64,000 bases of DNA. It comes from Wenyingzhuangia marina (GTDB taxonomy: Bacteria > Bacteroidota > Bacteroidia > Flavobacteriales > Flavobacteriaceae). Shown piece by piece: positions 18,213-27,742 of the stretch. The stretch covers positions 744,001 through 808,000 of the forward strand of contig NZ_FQXQ01000001.1 of assembly GCF_900130035.1 (NCBI RefSeq), written 5' to 3'. Within the stretch, counting starts at the first letter, position 1, and each line of letters opens with the position of its first letter. A program made the position numbers and the translations under genes. Under the pieces are notes generated by a model. That model ran no database searches and was not told where the DNA came from. It saw only the letters and a program-made list of their open reading frames with translations.

Positions 18213-19001
18213 TTATTTCCACTCTTTAGGAATTTCACAAACAGGAATAGGTTGCATTTTATGTTGATTGGCAGTGTTTAATTTGCTGTAAATAGTAAAG
18301 ACTTCTTTTTCTCTGTCTACAAAATTAGAAGCAGTTTTTCCAGCATCTTGTTGTTTCATAGCCCATTCCAATTCATCATAACTAGCTCCTAATTGATCTT
18401 CATCGGTACGGCTATCACCAAACAATCCATCTGTAGGTGCGGCGGTTTGAATGGCAGAAGGAACTTTTAAGTACTTACCTAAAGCAAAAACTTCACTTTT
18501 CATCAAATCTGCAATAGGACTTACATCTACACCACCATCACCGTATTTTGTGTAAAAACCTACACCAAAATCTTCAACTTTATTTCCTGTACCAGCAACC
18601 AAACTACTGTGTAATCCTGCAATATAATACAAGGTTGTCATTCTAAGTCTTGCTCTTGTATTGGCTAAAGTCAAATTTAAAATAGCTTCATTTTCTGTAG
18701 TAGGAACCGCTTTTTTAAAAGTCTCAAAACTTTCAGTCAAATCTACACGTTGTTCAGAAACATTGCTAAAACGTTTTGACAATTGTGCAATATGTTCTTG
18801 AGCTCTATTTACTTGGTCTGGGTGTTGGTGAATGGGCATTTCTACACAAATGGTAGGTAAGCCTGTGCTAGCGCATAAGGTTGAGGTAACAGCAGAATCA
18901 ATTCCGCCAGATACACCAACAACAAATCCTTTTACACCTGCTTTGGTAGCATAATTTTTTAGCCAACCAATAATATGTTCTGAGATCTTTTGAGTTTCCA
19001 T
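18213..19001 (-). CDS. nadE: NAD(+) synthase (ammonia-dependent)
   Basis: Last step of NAD biosynthesis: amidation of deamido-NAD with ATP. The PP-loop is GVSGGIDSAVTS (about residues 28-39). Further signatures are NTRARLRMTTLYY and GTGNKVEDFGVGFYTKYGDGG. At 262 residues it lacks the glutaminase domain, so it is the short NH3-dependent form. It is divergent from gldB with a 59-bp gap, the conserved flavobacterial neighbourhood for gliding genes. Confidence 0.96.
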   Translation of the reverse strand: METQKISEHIIGWLKNYATKAGVKGFVVGVSGGIDSAVTSTLCASTGLPTICVEMPIHQHPDQVNRAQEHIAQLSKRFSNVSEQRVDLTESFETFKKAVPTTENEAILNLTLANTRARLRMTTLYYIAGLHSSLVAGTGNKVEDFGVGFYTKYGDGGVDVSPIADLMKSEVFALGKYLKVPSAIQTAAPTDGLFGDSRTDEDQLGASYDELEWAMKQQDAGKTASNFVDREKEVFTIYSKLNTANQHKMQPIPVCEIPKEWK

Positions 19002-19022
19002 GTTGCTTATTTCTTATTTTTG
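18990..19022 (+). promoter_or_regulatory. Putative promoter for gldB
   Basis: TTG at 18990-18992 and TATTTTTG at 19015-19022, with a 22-bp spacer, 38 bp before the gldB ATG. The -33 element lies inside nadE. Confidence 0.4.
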
Positions 19023-19034
19023 TTGAGGTTACTA

Positions 19035-19042
19035 CAAACTTA
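19035..19042 (-). promoter_or_regulatory. Putative -7 box for nadE
   Basis: On the minus strand this reads TAAGTTTG, matching TAnnTTTG, 33 bp before the nadE ATG. No well-spaced TTG was seen. Confidence 0.4.
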
Positions 19043-19060
19043 ATCAAAATATACCATAGC

Positions 19061-20020
19061 ATGAAAAAGTGGCTTTGCTTATCTTTTATATTTTTAATGT
19101 TAGTTGCTTGTACATCAACTAATAAAACAGAACAAGAAATTGCGAAGGTTAAAACCAATACTCAGTTTGCTTTGTTTCATAATGCGTTGTTTACCGCAAG
19201 TCCAAAGGATTTACCTGAATTAAAATCTGATTTTCCTTACATGTTTCCTAAACAAATGCCTGATGAATTGGTTTTAGAAAGGATGAAAGATACTAGTCAA
19301 CAATTTTTATACAAACAAGTAAAAAAAGTTTACGGTGATTTTAATACTTATGAAACACAGATTGATGATTTGTTTAAGCATATTAAATATTATTTTAATG
19401 ATTTTAAGATTCCAACCGTGGTAACAGATATCACAGGAGTTTTATATCAAGATAGAGTTTTGTATGCAGATACTTTATTGTTGGTTTCTTTAGATATGTT
19501 TTTAGGAAAAGACAATGAAGTATATGGTGGATATGCAAAATATTTATCAGAAACATTTACTCCAAAACACATGACCTCCGCTATTGCTCAAAAAATAATT
19601 GATACTAAATATCCTTTTGATAAAAACCGTACTTTCTTGGGACAAATGATTTTTGAAGGTAAAAAAGCATATTTACTAGATTTGTTTTTACCTACCATTA
19701 CTGATGAAATAAAATTAGGATATACACCTAAAAAACTAGCATGGGCAAAAGTGAATGAAGCAACTGTTTGGGCCTTTTTCATTAAAAATGAATTGTTGTA
19801 TAGTAATGATGTTAAACTAAAACAACGATTTTTAGAAGTAGCACCTTTTTCTAAATTCTATACTTCTATAGATAGAGATTCTCCTGGGGCTATTGGTAAA
19901 TATACTGGATTACAAATTGTAAGAGCCTACATGAATAAACATGAAATTTCTCCACAAACATTAATTGATTTAGATGCGCAAACTATTTTAAGTCAATCAG
20001 GATATAAGCCTAAGAAATAA
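19061..20020 (+). CDS. gldB: Gliding motility lipoprotein GldB
   Basis: Lipoprotein required for flavobacterial gliding and for assembly of the T9SS/gliding machinery. The signal peptide ends in lipobox LVAC (Cys17). The body shows the GldB pattern: a repeated helical domain with DITGVLYQDRVLYADTLLLVSLDMFLG, YGGYAKYLSETFTPKHM, and a C-terminal SPGAIGKYTGLQIVRAYM. Length is 319 residues. It overlaps the mepB-like gene's start by one base. In Flavobacterium it is normally next to gldC, which here lies 3 kb downstream. Confidence 0.93.
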   Translation: MKKWLCLSFIFLMLVACTSTNKTEQEIAKVKTNTQFALFHNALFTASPKDLPELKSDFPYMFPKQMPDELVLERMKDTSQQFLYKQVKKVYGDFNTYETQIDDLFKHIKYYFNDFKIPTVVTDITGVLYQDRVLYADTLLLVSLDMFLGKDNEVYGGYAKYLSETFTPKHMTSAIAQKIIDTKYPFDKNRTFLGQMIFEGKKAYLLDLFLPTITDEIKLGYTPKKLAWAKVNEATVWAFFIKNELLYSNDVKLKQRFLEVAPFSKFYTSIDRDSPGAIGKYTGLQIVRAYMNKHEISPQTLIDLDAQTILSQSGYKPKK

Positions 20021-20481
20021 TGAAAGAGTTATTAAGAGAAGTAAAATCAAAAGTTTTTAATGGTGTTGATGTAAAACTTACTGATGTTGTTGTAGAAGCT
20101 GAAAGTAAAGAATATAATGCATGTCGGTTTTCATTAAAGGGGAAGCGAATCATTAGTAGAACTTCTAAAATCACTCCAAAGAAAAAAGGTCAGTTTGTAA
20201 CGTTTTATCAAAGAAATAATAACGGAGTTATTGAACCATTACATGAGCAGGATCATCTTGATTACTTTTTAGTAACCATTCAGAATAACAAAGGATTCTT
20301 TCTTTTACCTAAACAAGTATTAATAGAAAAAGGAATACTTTCTACGCTTGAAAAAGAAGGGAAAAGGGCTTTTAGAGTGTATATGCCTAGTGATGAACTT
20401 ACAAGTAAACAAGCATTGGCGACACAAAAATGGCAATCAGATTATTTTTATGATGTTAAAAAGGAGATCGTGGAAAAATAA
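20020..20481 (+). CDS. MepB family protein
   Basis: Cytosolic protein of 153 residues matching the MepB family: RTSKITPKKKGQFVTFYQR (about 47-65), LDYFLVTIQNNKGFFLLPKQVLIEKGI, and GKRAFRVYMPSDELTSKQALATQKWQSDYF. MepB was named from the Staphylococcus mepRAB locus, but its biochemical role is unknown. The ATG overlaps the gldB stop (TAATG), so it is translationally coupled to gldB. A terminator follows. Its place between gldB and gldC looks like a lineage-specific insertion. Confidence 0.85.
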   Translation: MKELLREVKSKVFNGVDVKLTDVVVEAESKEYNACRFSLKGKRIISRTSKITPKKKGQFVTFYQRNNNGVIEPLHEQDHLDYFLVTIQNNKGFFLLPKQVLIEKGILSTLEKEGKRAFRVYMPSDELTSKQALATQKWQSDYFYDVKKEIVEK

Positions 20482-20487
20482 TAAGAT

Positions 20488-20523
20488 AAAAAGGAGGTGA
20501 TCTTAAGAGCACCTCCTTTTTTA
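20488..20523. terminator. Bidirectional terminator (gldB-mepB / secreted Ig protein)
   Basis: Hairpin with AAAAAGGAGGTG and CACCTCCTTTTTT arms between convergent genes. Confidence 0.9.
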
Positions 20524-20545
20524 AGTTATTAAAAAATTCTTGTTA

Positions 20546-22713
20546 TTACTTTACAATGAACTTGGTGGTCTTTTTAGCACCTGTCTTTATAGATGTAATT
20601 TTAGCTATATAAATACCTGAGTTAAGAGTAAAGTTAGTATCCTCAGAAGTTATAATTGATTTTACAATAGCTCCTGTTAAGTTGTATATAGTTATTGTTG
20701 TAGATTCATTAATATTTGTAACATAAACATGTCTATCAACGGTAGTTAAATTTGTTTGACTGATTTGATTGTCATCAATACTTAATTGTCCTTCTTGAGC
20801 TACACTAATAGCTTTTGTAATGGTATTGTCAAATGCGTCTGTAGCTGTAACGTTTACAACTATTTGTGTTGTTAAGTCAGTTCCTGCAGCTATATCTTGA
20901 GTAACGGTAATTGTTGCGTTAGCAGTAGTATCTCCTGAAGAATAATTAGGAAATAAGGTAGAGAAATCAGGAACAGTAAACATTGCTGTTTCAGAAGTAA
21001 CTTCGTATGAAGAAGGTAAGGATATATCGACACTGCTTATTTGTAAAGCATCTGTAGTGTATGTTAATAATGAACCCTCAGCAGGAATAATTCCATGAAG
21101 ATCTCCAAATGATTTAAGTATTGCTGCATCTGTATGGCTTACAATTCCTTCATTGCTTATTATAACACGGGCATTGTTAATAATAGCCCCTTCTTCGTTT
21201 TTATTTCTCCACGGTGCCATACCTTCTAAGGCAACAGTTCCTCCATTTGCATAGATTTTGGTATCATCTTCGTCCCAACGCCCCCAATTCCAGTTTTGTT
21301 TAGCGGAAAGAGAACCACCTTCTAGGACATGAATATTTCCACCCTGAAATCTACTCACACCTCTAACATTAACATCACCTCCGTTATTAATATAGATATC
21401 AGAGTTTTCACCAGCGGTACTGTGTAAGTTGTCAAAATAAATTTGAGCATTTACATTAAGTACACCACCTTGTTTCATATATATTACAAAGTGTCCACCA
21501 AGATTATTACGACCAGGTATGTCACAAGAATTTGTAGTTGCACCAATGTGATAATCACCTTCATATTGATCAAAAGTAGCTGGTTTACCTGCCCAGTTTG
21601 AATCATCTCCAAAATCTGATGAAGTTGCACCTGTCCAGTATATTTCTGAATCGTTCTCATCTGCAATTCCATCTTCATCGTAATCGGTGATTACCATCAC
21701 GGTTCTTGTTACTTCTGTTGCTGCATTGCTGTCGCTATCTGTTACGTTATAAGTTATTGTATAGGTTCCTTTTATTGAGGTGTCTACAGTGTTAACAGTA
21801 ACGATATTTGAAGTTAAATCACCGTCAGTCGAATCAAAAGCAGTAGCTCCTTCGTCAATGTATGTAGAACCAAGTAAAACCTGTACTGTTGCGTCTCCAG
21901 TTAAAGTAATAATTGGATTAACACCAGCTATAACATTTACGGTTCTAGTTACTTCAGTAGCAGCATTTCCATCGCTGTCAGACACGTTATAAGTTACTGT
22001 ATAGGTTCCTTCTGTAGAGGTGTCTACTGTACTTACTGTGATGATATTAGCAGTTAAACTACCATCTGCTAAATCCAATGCAGAAGCACCTTTGTCATTA
22101 TATACAGAACTAACATAAGCTTCAACTGGATTAGCACCAATAATACTAATTTTAGGAGTATTAGCTCCAATATTATCGATTCTGTATAATTCGAAGTTAT
22201 CAATATGCACTTCTGAGGCAGTTGCATTTTGATCACAAGTGTTAAGTGTTATAAAACCTGAAGCAGCAATAGTTGTGGTAAACTCATGAGTAATAACTTG
22301 CCATTCACCTCCGGTATCAACAGATTCGTTTAAAGGGAAATTATCTCCATTTTTAACTACGAATCCTACGTTACCTCCAATGGTTTTTACGGCAACTTGA
22401 ACCCTGTAAGTAGCAATTTCCCAATCCATATTAATGTCTAAGGCAGAGTCTTCACGTTGTTACCAGGATATACGCAGCCAGCTTGCCCGTTTGATACTAT
22501 TTTAATGTATGTGTCTCCACAAAAAGCTGTGTTTGGATCGGTAATAACTTCTCTATGTGGACCCCATCCATTCCATAGTGATAAATCTGTTGCTTGTGGA
22601 TCTGGGCATAAGTTTGTTGGGTTTTCAGGAAATGTAGTAAAACATTGCGCGTTCACATTATAGCTAATCAATGATAGAAAAGCAATGATAAAAAAACGAG
22701 TAATTTTTTTCAT
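20546..22713 (-). pseudogene. T9SS-secreted Ig-repeat protein, interrupted by a frameshift
   Basis: Two abutting frames form one secreted protein of about 720 residues. The first (22713-22438) has a signal peptide (ending NVNAQ) and the start of a CBM-like jelly-roll. The second (from about 22460 to 20546) continues that domain (MDWEIATYRVQVAVKTIGG...FELYRID), then two DUF5011-type Ig repeats (about 85 residues each, both with TYTVTYNVSDSD-like cores), a long beta-helix-like glycine/asparagine region, and a type A T9SS sorting domain ending KTTKFIVK. The frame changes near 22455; adding one G would give GNNGEDSALDINMDW in phase. It may be a true loss, a sequencing error or phase variation. 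It is probably an adhesin or carbohydrate-binding surface protein. Confidence 0.75.
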
Positions 22714-22978
22714 AAATATTTAGAATTTAATTAGTTAATAAAGTAGTTTTATTTTTGCTATAAATGTATTGAACTTAGTGAGTGAGTTCTATCCTGCACT
22801 ATCCTGTTTGTTTGTTTTTTATTTATTATTTTTTGTTTTTATTCGAGTATTTATTAGTTTTTATTGTTTTTTGTTGATTATTTGATAATTTTAGGGTGAG
22901 AGGGGTTTTAGTACATGTAGATTAATGTATTTGTTTTAAGAATGATTTTCATCGTCATGCTATCGAAAACAAATTCTT
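22714..22978. other. AT-rich gap between divergent secreted-protein gene and gldC
   Basis: Contains long T-rich stretches (22800-22880) and no ORF or RNA gene that I recognise. A -7-like box for gldC lies at its right end. Confidence 0.35.
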
Positions 22979-22986
22979 TATCTTTG
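22979..22986 (+). promoter_or_regulatory. Putative -7 box for gldC
   Basis: TATCTTTG, 19 bp before the gldC ATG, matches TAnnTTTG and the same octamer used before kdsA. Its presence fits gldC being uncoupled from gldB here. Confidence 0.45.
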
Positions 22987-23005
22987 CCATTCAAAATTTA
23001 AGAAG

Positions 23006-23356
23006 ATGGCAGTAGCGCATAAATCAAAAATAGAGTTCGAAATAGGACTTGACGAAAATAAAATTCCAGAAACCATTCATTGGTCAGCAACCGATGGGGG
23101 AGTAACGAAAGACTCATCAAAAGCAACGTTGATTTCTGTTTGGGATAGTAAAGAAAAAGAAACTTTGTATTTACCACTATGGACAAAAAAAATGCCTGTA
23201 GATGAAATGAAAGTGTTTTTTCATCAAACATTGGTGCAAATGGCTGATACTTTTGAAAGAGCTACCAATGATGAAAAAATGTCTGCAACCATGAGAGATT
23301 TTTGTGAATATTTTGCAGAAAAATTAGAGTTAGAAGATAAGACAAAAAAGAACTAA
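23006..23356 (+). CDS. gldC: Gliding motility protein GldC
   Basis: Small cytosolic protein of 116 residues that aids gliding in Flavobacterium johnsoniae. The match to GldC is strong along its length: KIEFEIGLDENKIPETIHWSATDGG, SVWDSKEKETLYLPLWTKKMPVDEMKVFFHQTLVQMADTF and RDFCEYFAEKLEL. There is no signal peptide. It is normally next to gldB; here it is separated by a mepB-like gene and a secreted-protein gene and has its own promoter-like box. A bidirectional terminator separates it from recA. Confidence 0.93.
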   Translation: MAVAHKSKIEFEIGLDENKIPETIHWSATDGGVTKDSSKATLISVWDSKEKETLYLPLWTKKMPVDEMKVFFHQTLVQMADTFERATNDEKMSATMRDFCEYFAEKLELEDKTKKN

Positions 23357-23370
23357 ACAAGTTCGCATAA

Positions 23371-23406
23371 AAAAAAGACCGATAACATTGTTATCGGTCT
23401 TTTTTA
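23371..23406. terminator. Bidirectional terminator (gldC / recA)
   Basis: Hairpin AAAAAGACCGATAACA / TTATCGGTCTTTTT, with A- and T-runs outside the stem, between convergent genes. Confidence 0.93.
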
Positions 23407-23428
23407 TTTTTATAAAATCTGTTAAAGA

Positions 23429-24448
23429 TTAAGCTTCTTCAACAGGATTTTTAATAGCATCAATAATTTTTGCTTCTAGTTCTTCGGCCAATTCAGGGTT
23501 GTCTTTAATCAAACCTTTTACTGCATCTCTACCTTGACCTAATTTGGTTTCACCGTAGCTAAACCAAGAACCACTCTTTTTGATAATTCCGTAGTTTACT
23601 CCAATATCTAAAATCTCCCCAACTTTAGAAATACCTTCTCCATACATGATATCAAATTCTGCTTGTTGAAATGGTGGAGCAACTTTGTTTTTAACAATTT
23701 TTACTTTGGTTGCATTACCAATTACAGTGTCTCCATCTTTTAACTGAGTTTTTCTTCTAATATCTACTCTAATAGAAGCGTAGAATTTTAAGGCGTTACC
23801 TCCAGTAGTAGTTTCAGGATTTCCAAACATCACCCCAATTTTATCACGTAATTGGTTAATAAATATAACGGTACACTTGGTTTTACTAATAGTTCCTGTT
23901 AGTTTTCTTAATGCTTGAGACATCAAACGAGCATGTAACCCCATTTTAGAATCTCCCATTTCTCCTTCAATTTCACTTTTAGGAGTTAAAGCTGCAACCG
24001 AGTCAATAACTACAATGTCAATTGCTCCAGAGCGGATTAAGTTTTCAGCAATTTCTAAAGCTTGCTCTCCATGGTCTGGTTGTGAAATAATTAAGTTGTC
24101 TATATCAACTCCTAAGTTTTGAGCATAATAACGATCAAAAGCATGTTCCGCATCAATAAAAGCAGCAATACCACCAGCTTTTTGAGCTTCTGCAATGGCG
24201 TGTAAAGTTAAAGTTGTTTTACCAGAAGATTCAGGTCCGTAAATTTCAATAATACGTCCTCTAGGATAACCGCCTACTCCTAAGGCTAAGTCAACCCCTA
24301 AAGATCCAGAAGAAATTACTTCTACATCTTGCACAGCCATATCTCCCATTTTCATTACAGCTCCTTTACCATAAGTTTTGTCCAATTTATCTAAGGTAAG
24401 CTGTAGCGCTTTTAACTTCGCATCTTTTTCGTTCGTCTCTTTTGCCAT
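23429..24448 (-). CDS. recA: Recombinase RecA
   Basis: Strand-exchange ATPase for homologous recombination. Walker A is GPESSGKTT (about residues 70-78), with [24 protein letters not shown] for Walker B and loop L1, then [20 protein letters not shown] for loop L2. Length is 339 residues, normal. It stands alone, ending at the terminator shared with gldC. No SOS/LexA box was recognised upstream. Confidence 0.98.
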   Translation of the reverse strand: MAKETNEKDAKLKALQLTLDKLDKTYGKGAVMKMGDMAVQDVEVISSGSLGVDLALGVGGYPRGRIIEIYGPESSGKTTLTLHAIAEAQKAGGIAAFIDAEHAFDRYYAQNLGVDIDNLIISQPDHGEQALEIAENLIRSGAIDIVVIDSVAALTPKSEIEGEMGDSKMGLHARLMSQALRKLTGTISKTKCTVIFINQLRDKIGVMFGNPETTTGGNALKFYASIRVDIRRKTQLKDGDTVIGNATKVKIVKNKVAPPFQQAEFDIMYGEGISKVGEILDIGVNYGIIKKSGSWFSYGETKLGQGRDAVKGLIKDNPELAEELEAKIIDAIKNPVEEA

Positions 24449-24489
24449 TTTGACTCTCTTTTTGTTTGTTTTGATTGATAGCTAAAATA

Positions 24490-24497
24490 CAAATTTA
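24490..24497 (-). promoter_or_regulatory. Putative -7 box for recA
   Basis: Reads TAAATTTG on the minus strand, 41 bp before the recA ATG. The -33 TTG is not clear. Confidence 0.4.
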
Positions 24498-24664
24498 TAG
24501 AGGATAAACATCTCTTGTTTCTTTTTTTGAATAGAATTGATTTTTAAGGTTTATCTATTTGTTTATTAGTGTTTTGTGTTTGGTTTTTTCTTTTTGAATT
24601 TATTTGATGAAAAGTGTGTGTGAAATCACCACACATATAAAAGCCTATTCTTATTAAAACAAGT

Positions 24665-26980
24665 TTATATTCCGAATTTTAGTCCTATAAAAAAGGTTTT
24701 TGGTCTTTGAGGTCCATAGATATAGGTAACATCTCTATCAACACCTTGGTCAAAGTCTTTTTGATATGCATTGAGGATATTTTGTATTCCAGCAGAAACT
24801 TCAAAATAAGTGTGTTTGTGATCATCTAAATAAAATTGATAAGATGATTTGCAATTAAGTTCTATAAAAGAAGGTGATTTTTCTAATTTGTCATTTGGAA
24901 TATATCCTGCTAAATGTTGAACGTACATTGGTCCTGTAAAAACAGCAGAAATATTATTCTGAAAAGCTTTTGTAGGAGCATAAGTAATAATAGTATTTGC
25001 GTATATATTTGGAGTTTTGTTAAATTCTCTGGTTGCTTGATTAGAATCGGTATCAGACCATTCTATTTTGTTATTATACAATGTTCTTTGTAAAGTAGCT
25101 CCACTTTGTATTAACCACTCTTTGTTGGGAGCATATTTTAATTCCATATTTACACCGTACACTTTTGCTCCTGAAGAATTACTTCTAATCCATTCAAAAA
25201 TTCCAGAATCTGGAGCTGTTTGGGTTCCTTGTTCTAATGCAAAAGCATCGTTTAGTTGTGTGTAGAATAGTTCTGTAACCAAAGAAAAATCGCCATTGGT
25301 TAATTCTTTTGTCCAATCTAAAGAGGTTAAAAAACTATGGGAGGTTTCTGATTTTAAATTGTCAGCATTTCTAATTCTACTAATTTCTCCTGCTGCTAAT
25401 CCGGAATGTACATCTTCTCCATAAATTTGTGGGGCTCTAAAACCTTTGGCATAACTGGTTCTCCACCTTAAGTCGTTGTTAATATTGTATAAAATATTTA
25501 TTCTTGGGTTTAAAACTAAAAACTCCTCAGCAAGGTTGTGTATATCTCCTCTTAAACCTCCTAAAATTTTAAGTTTATTGTTAACCATCCATTCTTGTTG
25601 TGCATAAATTCCTAGAATATGAGTGGTTTGTAGTATTGGGAAAAATGCGGGATTTTCTTTTCGGTCATCAATATTGTTGTATTTATATTCAATTCCACCA
25701 GTAAAGGTTCCTTTATTGTTTAAGAAGCTATCAAAGTTATGAGCGTATTGTGTTCCAGTAACAAACGTAATGTCTTTTGATTTTCCAAAACCTCTAATAC
25801 TTTCTTTAATGTTTGTATCAGTTGGTTCGTTGCCTGCTAAACCTCCGTAAAAATTTTTGTTTTTAGAAAAAGAAGTTGAAGCATAAACGGAATAATTATC
25901 TTTTTTAGAAGGTGATAAATATTCGTAAGTCAATCCTCCGGAAAAAACGGTAGATTCAATTTGTTCTGTAACATCCGCTAAAAAAGGAAGGAAGTCTAAG
26001 TTATTACCTCCTCGTCTAAATTCGTTATTTGCATTAAATTCAGCTGTAATTTTTTTTCTATCATTAGGTCTAGTAAATGCTTTTAAACCAAAAGAAGTGT
26101 TTTCCATTTTAGTGATTTCTGAAAAACCATCATTGTCCGCATCGTAAGAGTCTCTTTGCCTTTTCATTCCAAAAAGTGCCATTCCTGTGTCGAAATCCTC
26201 ATTAATAACGGTTCCATTAAACATCAATGTTTTGTCTTGAGCGGTTCCGTCTATCAAAGCTAAATTACTTCCTATGGTAAAACTATTTTCTGAAGGATCT
26301 TTGGTAATAATGTTAATGGTTCCTGCAATAGCATTAGAGCCGTATAAGGCGGAACCACCTCCACGAACTACTTCTATTTGTTTGATGATGTTTGCAGGAA
26401 TTTGATCTAATCCATAAACACTGTTTAAAGCACTAAAAATAGGACGACTGTCTATTAATATTTGTGAATAAGAACCTCCTAGACCATTCATTTTTACTTC
26501 CGATGTTCCACAGTTTTGGCAATTGGTTTCCATTCTTAAACCTGGCTGAAAGTTTAAACCTTCAGATAGGCTTACGGCTTGTGTAGCTTCTAAAACTTTT
26601 GCATCTGTAACGGTCACAATTACAGGGGCTTTTTTTCTGTTTAAGTATCCTCTGGTAGCAGTAATTACTACTTTGTCTAGTCCTAAAACATCTTCTTTAA
26701 GTTCAATATTTAAGTTTTTAATATTTTCTTTATTTATAGTAATGTCAATTTCTTTTGGCTTGTAACCAATAGCACTGATATAAAGTGTGTGAATACCTTT
26801 AGTGGTTTTTAAAGTATAGTTTCCGTTTAAATCAGAATTAGTACCTGTGTTGCTTTCTTTTATAAGAATGTCTGCCAATACAGGACTGTCTTTACATGTA
26901 ATTTTTCCTTGTAGTAGTACTTCTTGGGCATTTGTGATAAAAGAAATAAAGAGACAGATTTTAAGGGTTATAGTTTTCAT
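24665..26980 (-). CDS. TonB-dependent outer-membrane receptor, probably metal-related
   Basis: TonB-energised importer of 771 residues. A signal peptide (residues 1-18, ending TNAQ) precedes a CarboxypepD_reg-like beta-sandwich (about 20-105). The plug (about 110-225) contains NCQNCGTSEVKMNGLGG, whose two cysteines are CxxC, and RGGGSALYGSNAIAGTINIITK. A 22-strand barrel fills the rest, ending GLKFGI. It is divergent from a DtxR/MntR-type repressor gene, with a perfect palindrome between their starts, so it probably imports a metal or metal chelate under the same control as the adjoining ABC importer. The substrate is inferred, not shown. Confidence 0.9.
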   Translation of the reverse strand: MKTITLKICLFISFITNAQEVLLQGKITCKDSPVLADILIKESNTGTNSDLNGNYTLKTTKGIHTLYISAIGYKPKEIDITINKENIKNLNIELKEDVLGLDKVVITATRGYLNRKKAPVIVTVTDAKVLEATQAVSLSEGLNFQPGLRMETNCQNCGTSEVKMNGLGGSYSQILIDSRPIFSALNSVYGLDQIPANIIKQIEVVRGGGSALYGSNAIAGTINIITKDPSENSFTIGSNLALIDGTAQDKTLMFNGTVINEDFDTGMALFGMKRQRDSYDADNDGFSEITKMENTSFGLKAFTRPNDRKKITAEFNANNEFRRGGNNLDFLPFLADVTEQIESTVFSGGLTYEYLSPSKKDNYSVYASTSFSKNKNFYGGLAGNEPTDTNIKESIRGFGKSKDITFVTGTQYAHNFDSFLNNKGTFTGGIEYKYNNIDDRKENPAFFPILQTTHILGIYAQQEWMVNNKLKILGGLRGDIHNLAEEFLVLNPRINILYNINNDLRWRTSYAKGFRAPQIYGEDVHSGLAAGEISRIRNADNLKSETSHSFLTSLDWTKELTNGDFSLVTELFYTQLNDAFALEQGTQTAPDSGIFEWIRSNSSGAKVYGVNMELKYAPNKEWLIQSGATLQRTLYNNKIEWSDTDSNQATREFNKTPNIYANTIITYAPTKAFQNNISAVFTGPMYVQHLAGYIPNDKLEKSPSFIELNCKSSYQFYLDDHKHTYFEVSAGIQNILNAYQKDFDQGVDRDVTYIYGPQRPKTFFIGLKFGI

Positions 26981-26996
26981 TAAAAATAATTTTACG

Positions 26997-27004
26997 CAAA
27001 TCTA
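26997..27004 (-). promoter_or_regulatory. -7 box of the TonB receptor promoter
   Basis: On the minus strand TAGATTTG matches TAnnTTTG, 16 bp before the receptor ATG. The palindrome at 27011-27030 covers the spacer and -33 region just upstream, the expected position for repression. Confidence 0.55.
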
Positions 27005-27010
27005 TATAAA

Positions 27011-27030
27011 TTTTTAGATTTGTCTAAAAA
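27011..27030. promoter_or_regulatory. Candidate DtxR/MntR-type operator
   Basis: Perfect 8-bp inverted repeat TTTTTAGA-TTTG-TCTAAAAA in the 92-bp region between the TonB receptor gene and the DtxR-family repressor. It resembles DtxR-family operators, which have TTAG/CTAA-type half-sites. It could control both divergent transcripts. Confidence 0.6.
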
Positions 27031-27072
27031 ATATTTTAAACTTGTATTTTAAAAATGTTTACCTTTGGCTTA

Positions 27073-27741
27073 ATGGAAATAGAATTATCACAAGCAGAAG
27101 AAAATTACCTTAAAGCTATATATAGTTTGTTTGTTGTAGCTAACAAAGCGGTAAGCACTAATAAAATTGCAGAAAAATTAGAGACAAAAGCCTCATCAGT
27201 AACTGATATGGTTAAAAAGTTATCTGATAAAAACTTGGTAAATTATGTAAAATATCAAGGCGTTTCTTTAACAACTGAAGGGAAAGAATTTGCCATACAC
27301 GTAATCAGAAAGCATAGACTTTGGGAAGTTTTTTTAGTACGTCATTTGGGATTTAAGTGGGATGAAGTTCACGAAGTAGCTGAACAATTAGAGCATGTAA
27401 AGTCTAGAAAATTAACAGATGGATTGGATGCTTTTTTAGATTTTCCAAGATATGATCCACACGGAGATCCCATTCCAGATAAAGAAGGGAATTTCATTAA
27501 AAGAAATATTACTGTTTTGTCTGCCTTAAAAATAAATGAAGAAAGTAAAATAGTAGGGGTAAAAGACAGTTCTAGCGCTTTTTTAAAGTATTTAGACAAT
27601 GCTGAAATTAAATTGGGAGCAGAAATAAAAGTATTGCATAAAGAAAGTTTTGATAATTCTATGATGTTACTTATTGAAGGTCAAAAAATATCGATATCAC
27701 AACAAATTTCTAGCAATTTGTACGTAAAACAAAACGATTAA
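27073..27741 (+). CDS. DtxR/MntR-family metal-dependent transcriptional repressor
   Basis: Metal-sensing repressor of 222 residues. The N-terminal winged helix runs from EENYLKAIYSL to VSLTTEGKEFA (about 5-75), with the recognition helix in KASSVTDMVKKLSDKNLV. The dimerisation and metal-binding region contains HVIRKHRLWEVFLVRHLGFKWDEVHEVAEQLEHV and DPHGDPIPD. A C-terminal SH3/FeoA-like domain (NITVLSALKINEE...) follows. I choose the ATG at 27073; an upstream ATG at 27055 is possible. The ABC importer genes start 1 bp after the stop, so it heads a metal-uptake operon that it probably represses. Mn is the likelier signal, Fe possible. Confidence 0.93.
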   Translation: MEIELSQAEENYLKAIYSLFVVANKAVSTNKIAEKLETKASSVTDMVKKLSDKNLVNYVKYQGVSLTTEGKEFAIHVIRKHRLWEVFLVRHLGFKWDEVHEVAEQLEHVKSRKLTDGLDAFLDFPRYDPHGDPIPDKEGNFIKRNITVLSALKINEESKIVGVKDSSSAFLKYLDNAEIKLGAEIKVLHKESFDNSMMLLIEGQKISISQQISSNLYVKQND

Positions 27742-27742
27742 A

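Noticed and set aside
24610-24640. Terminator after the TonB receptor gene
   Set aside because: TGTGTG...CACACA could pair, but the stem is short and no U-run follows on the minus strand.
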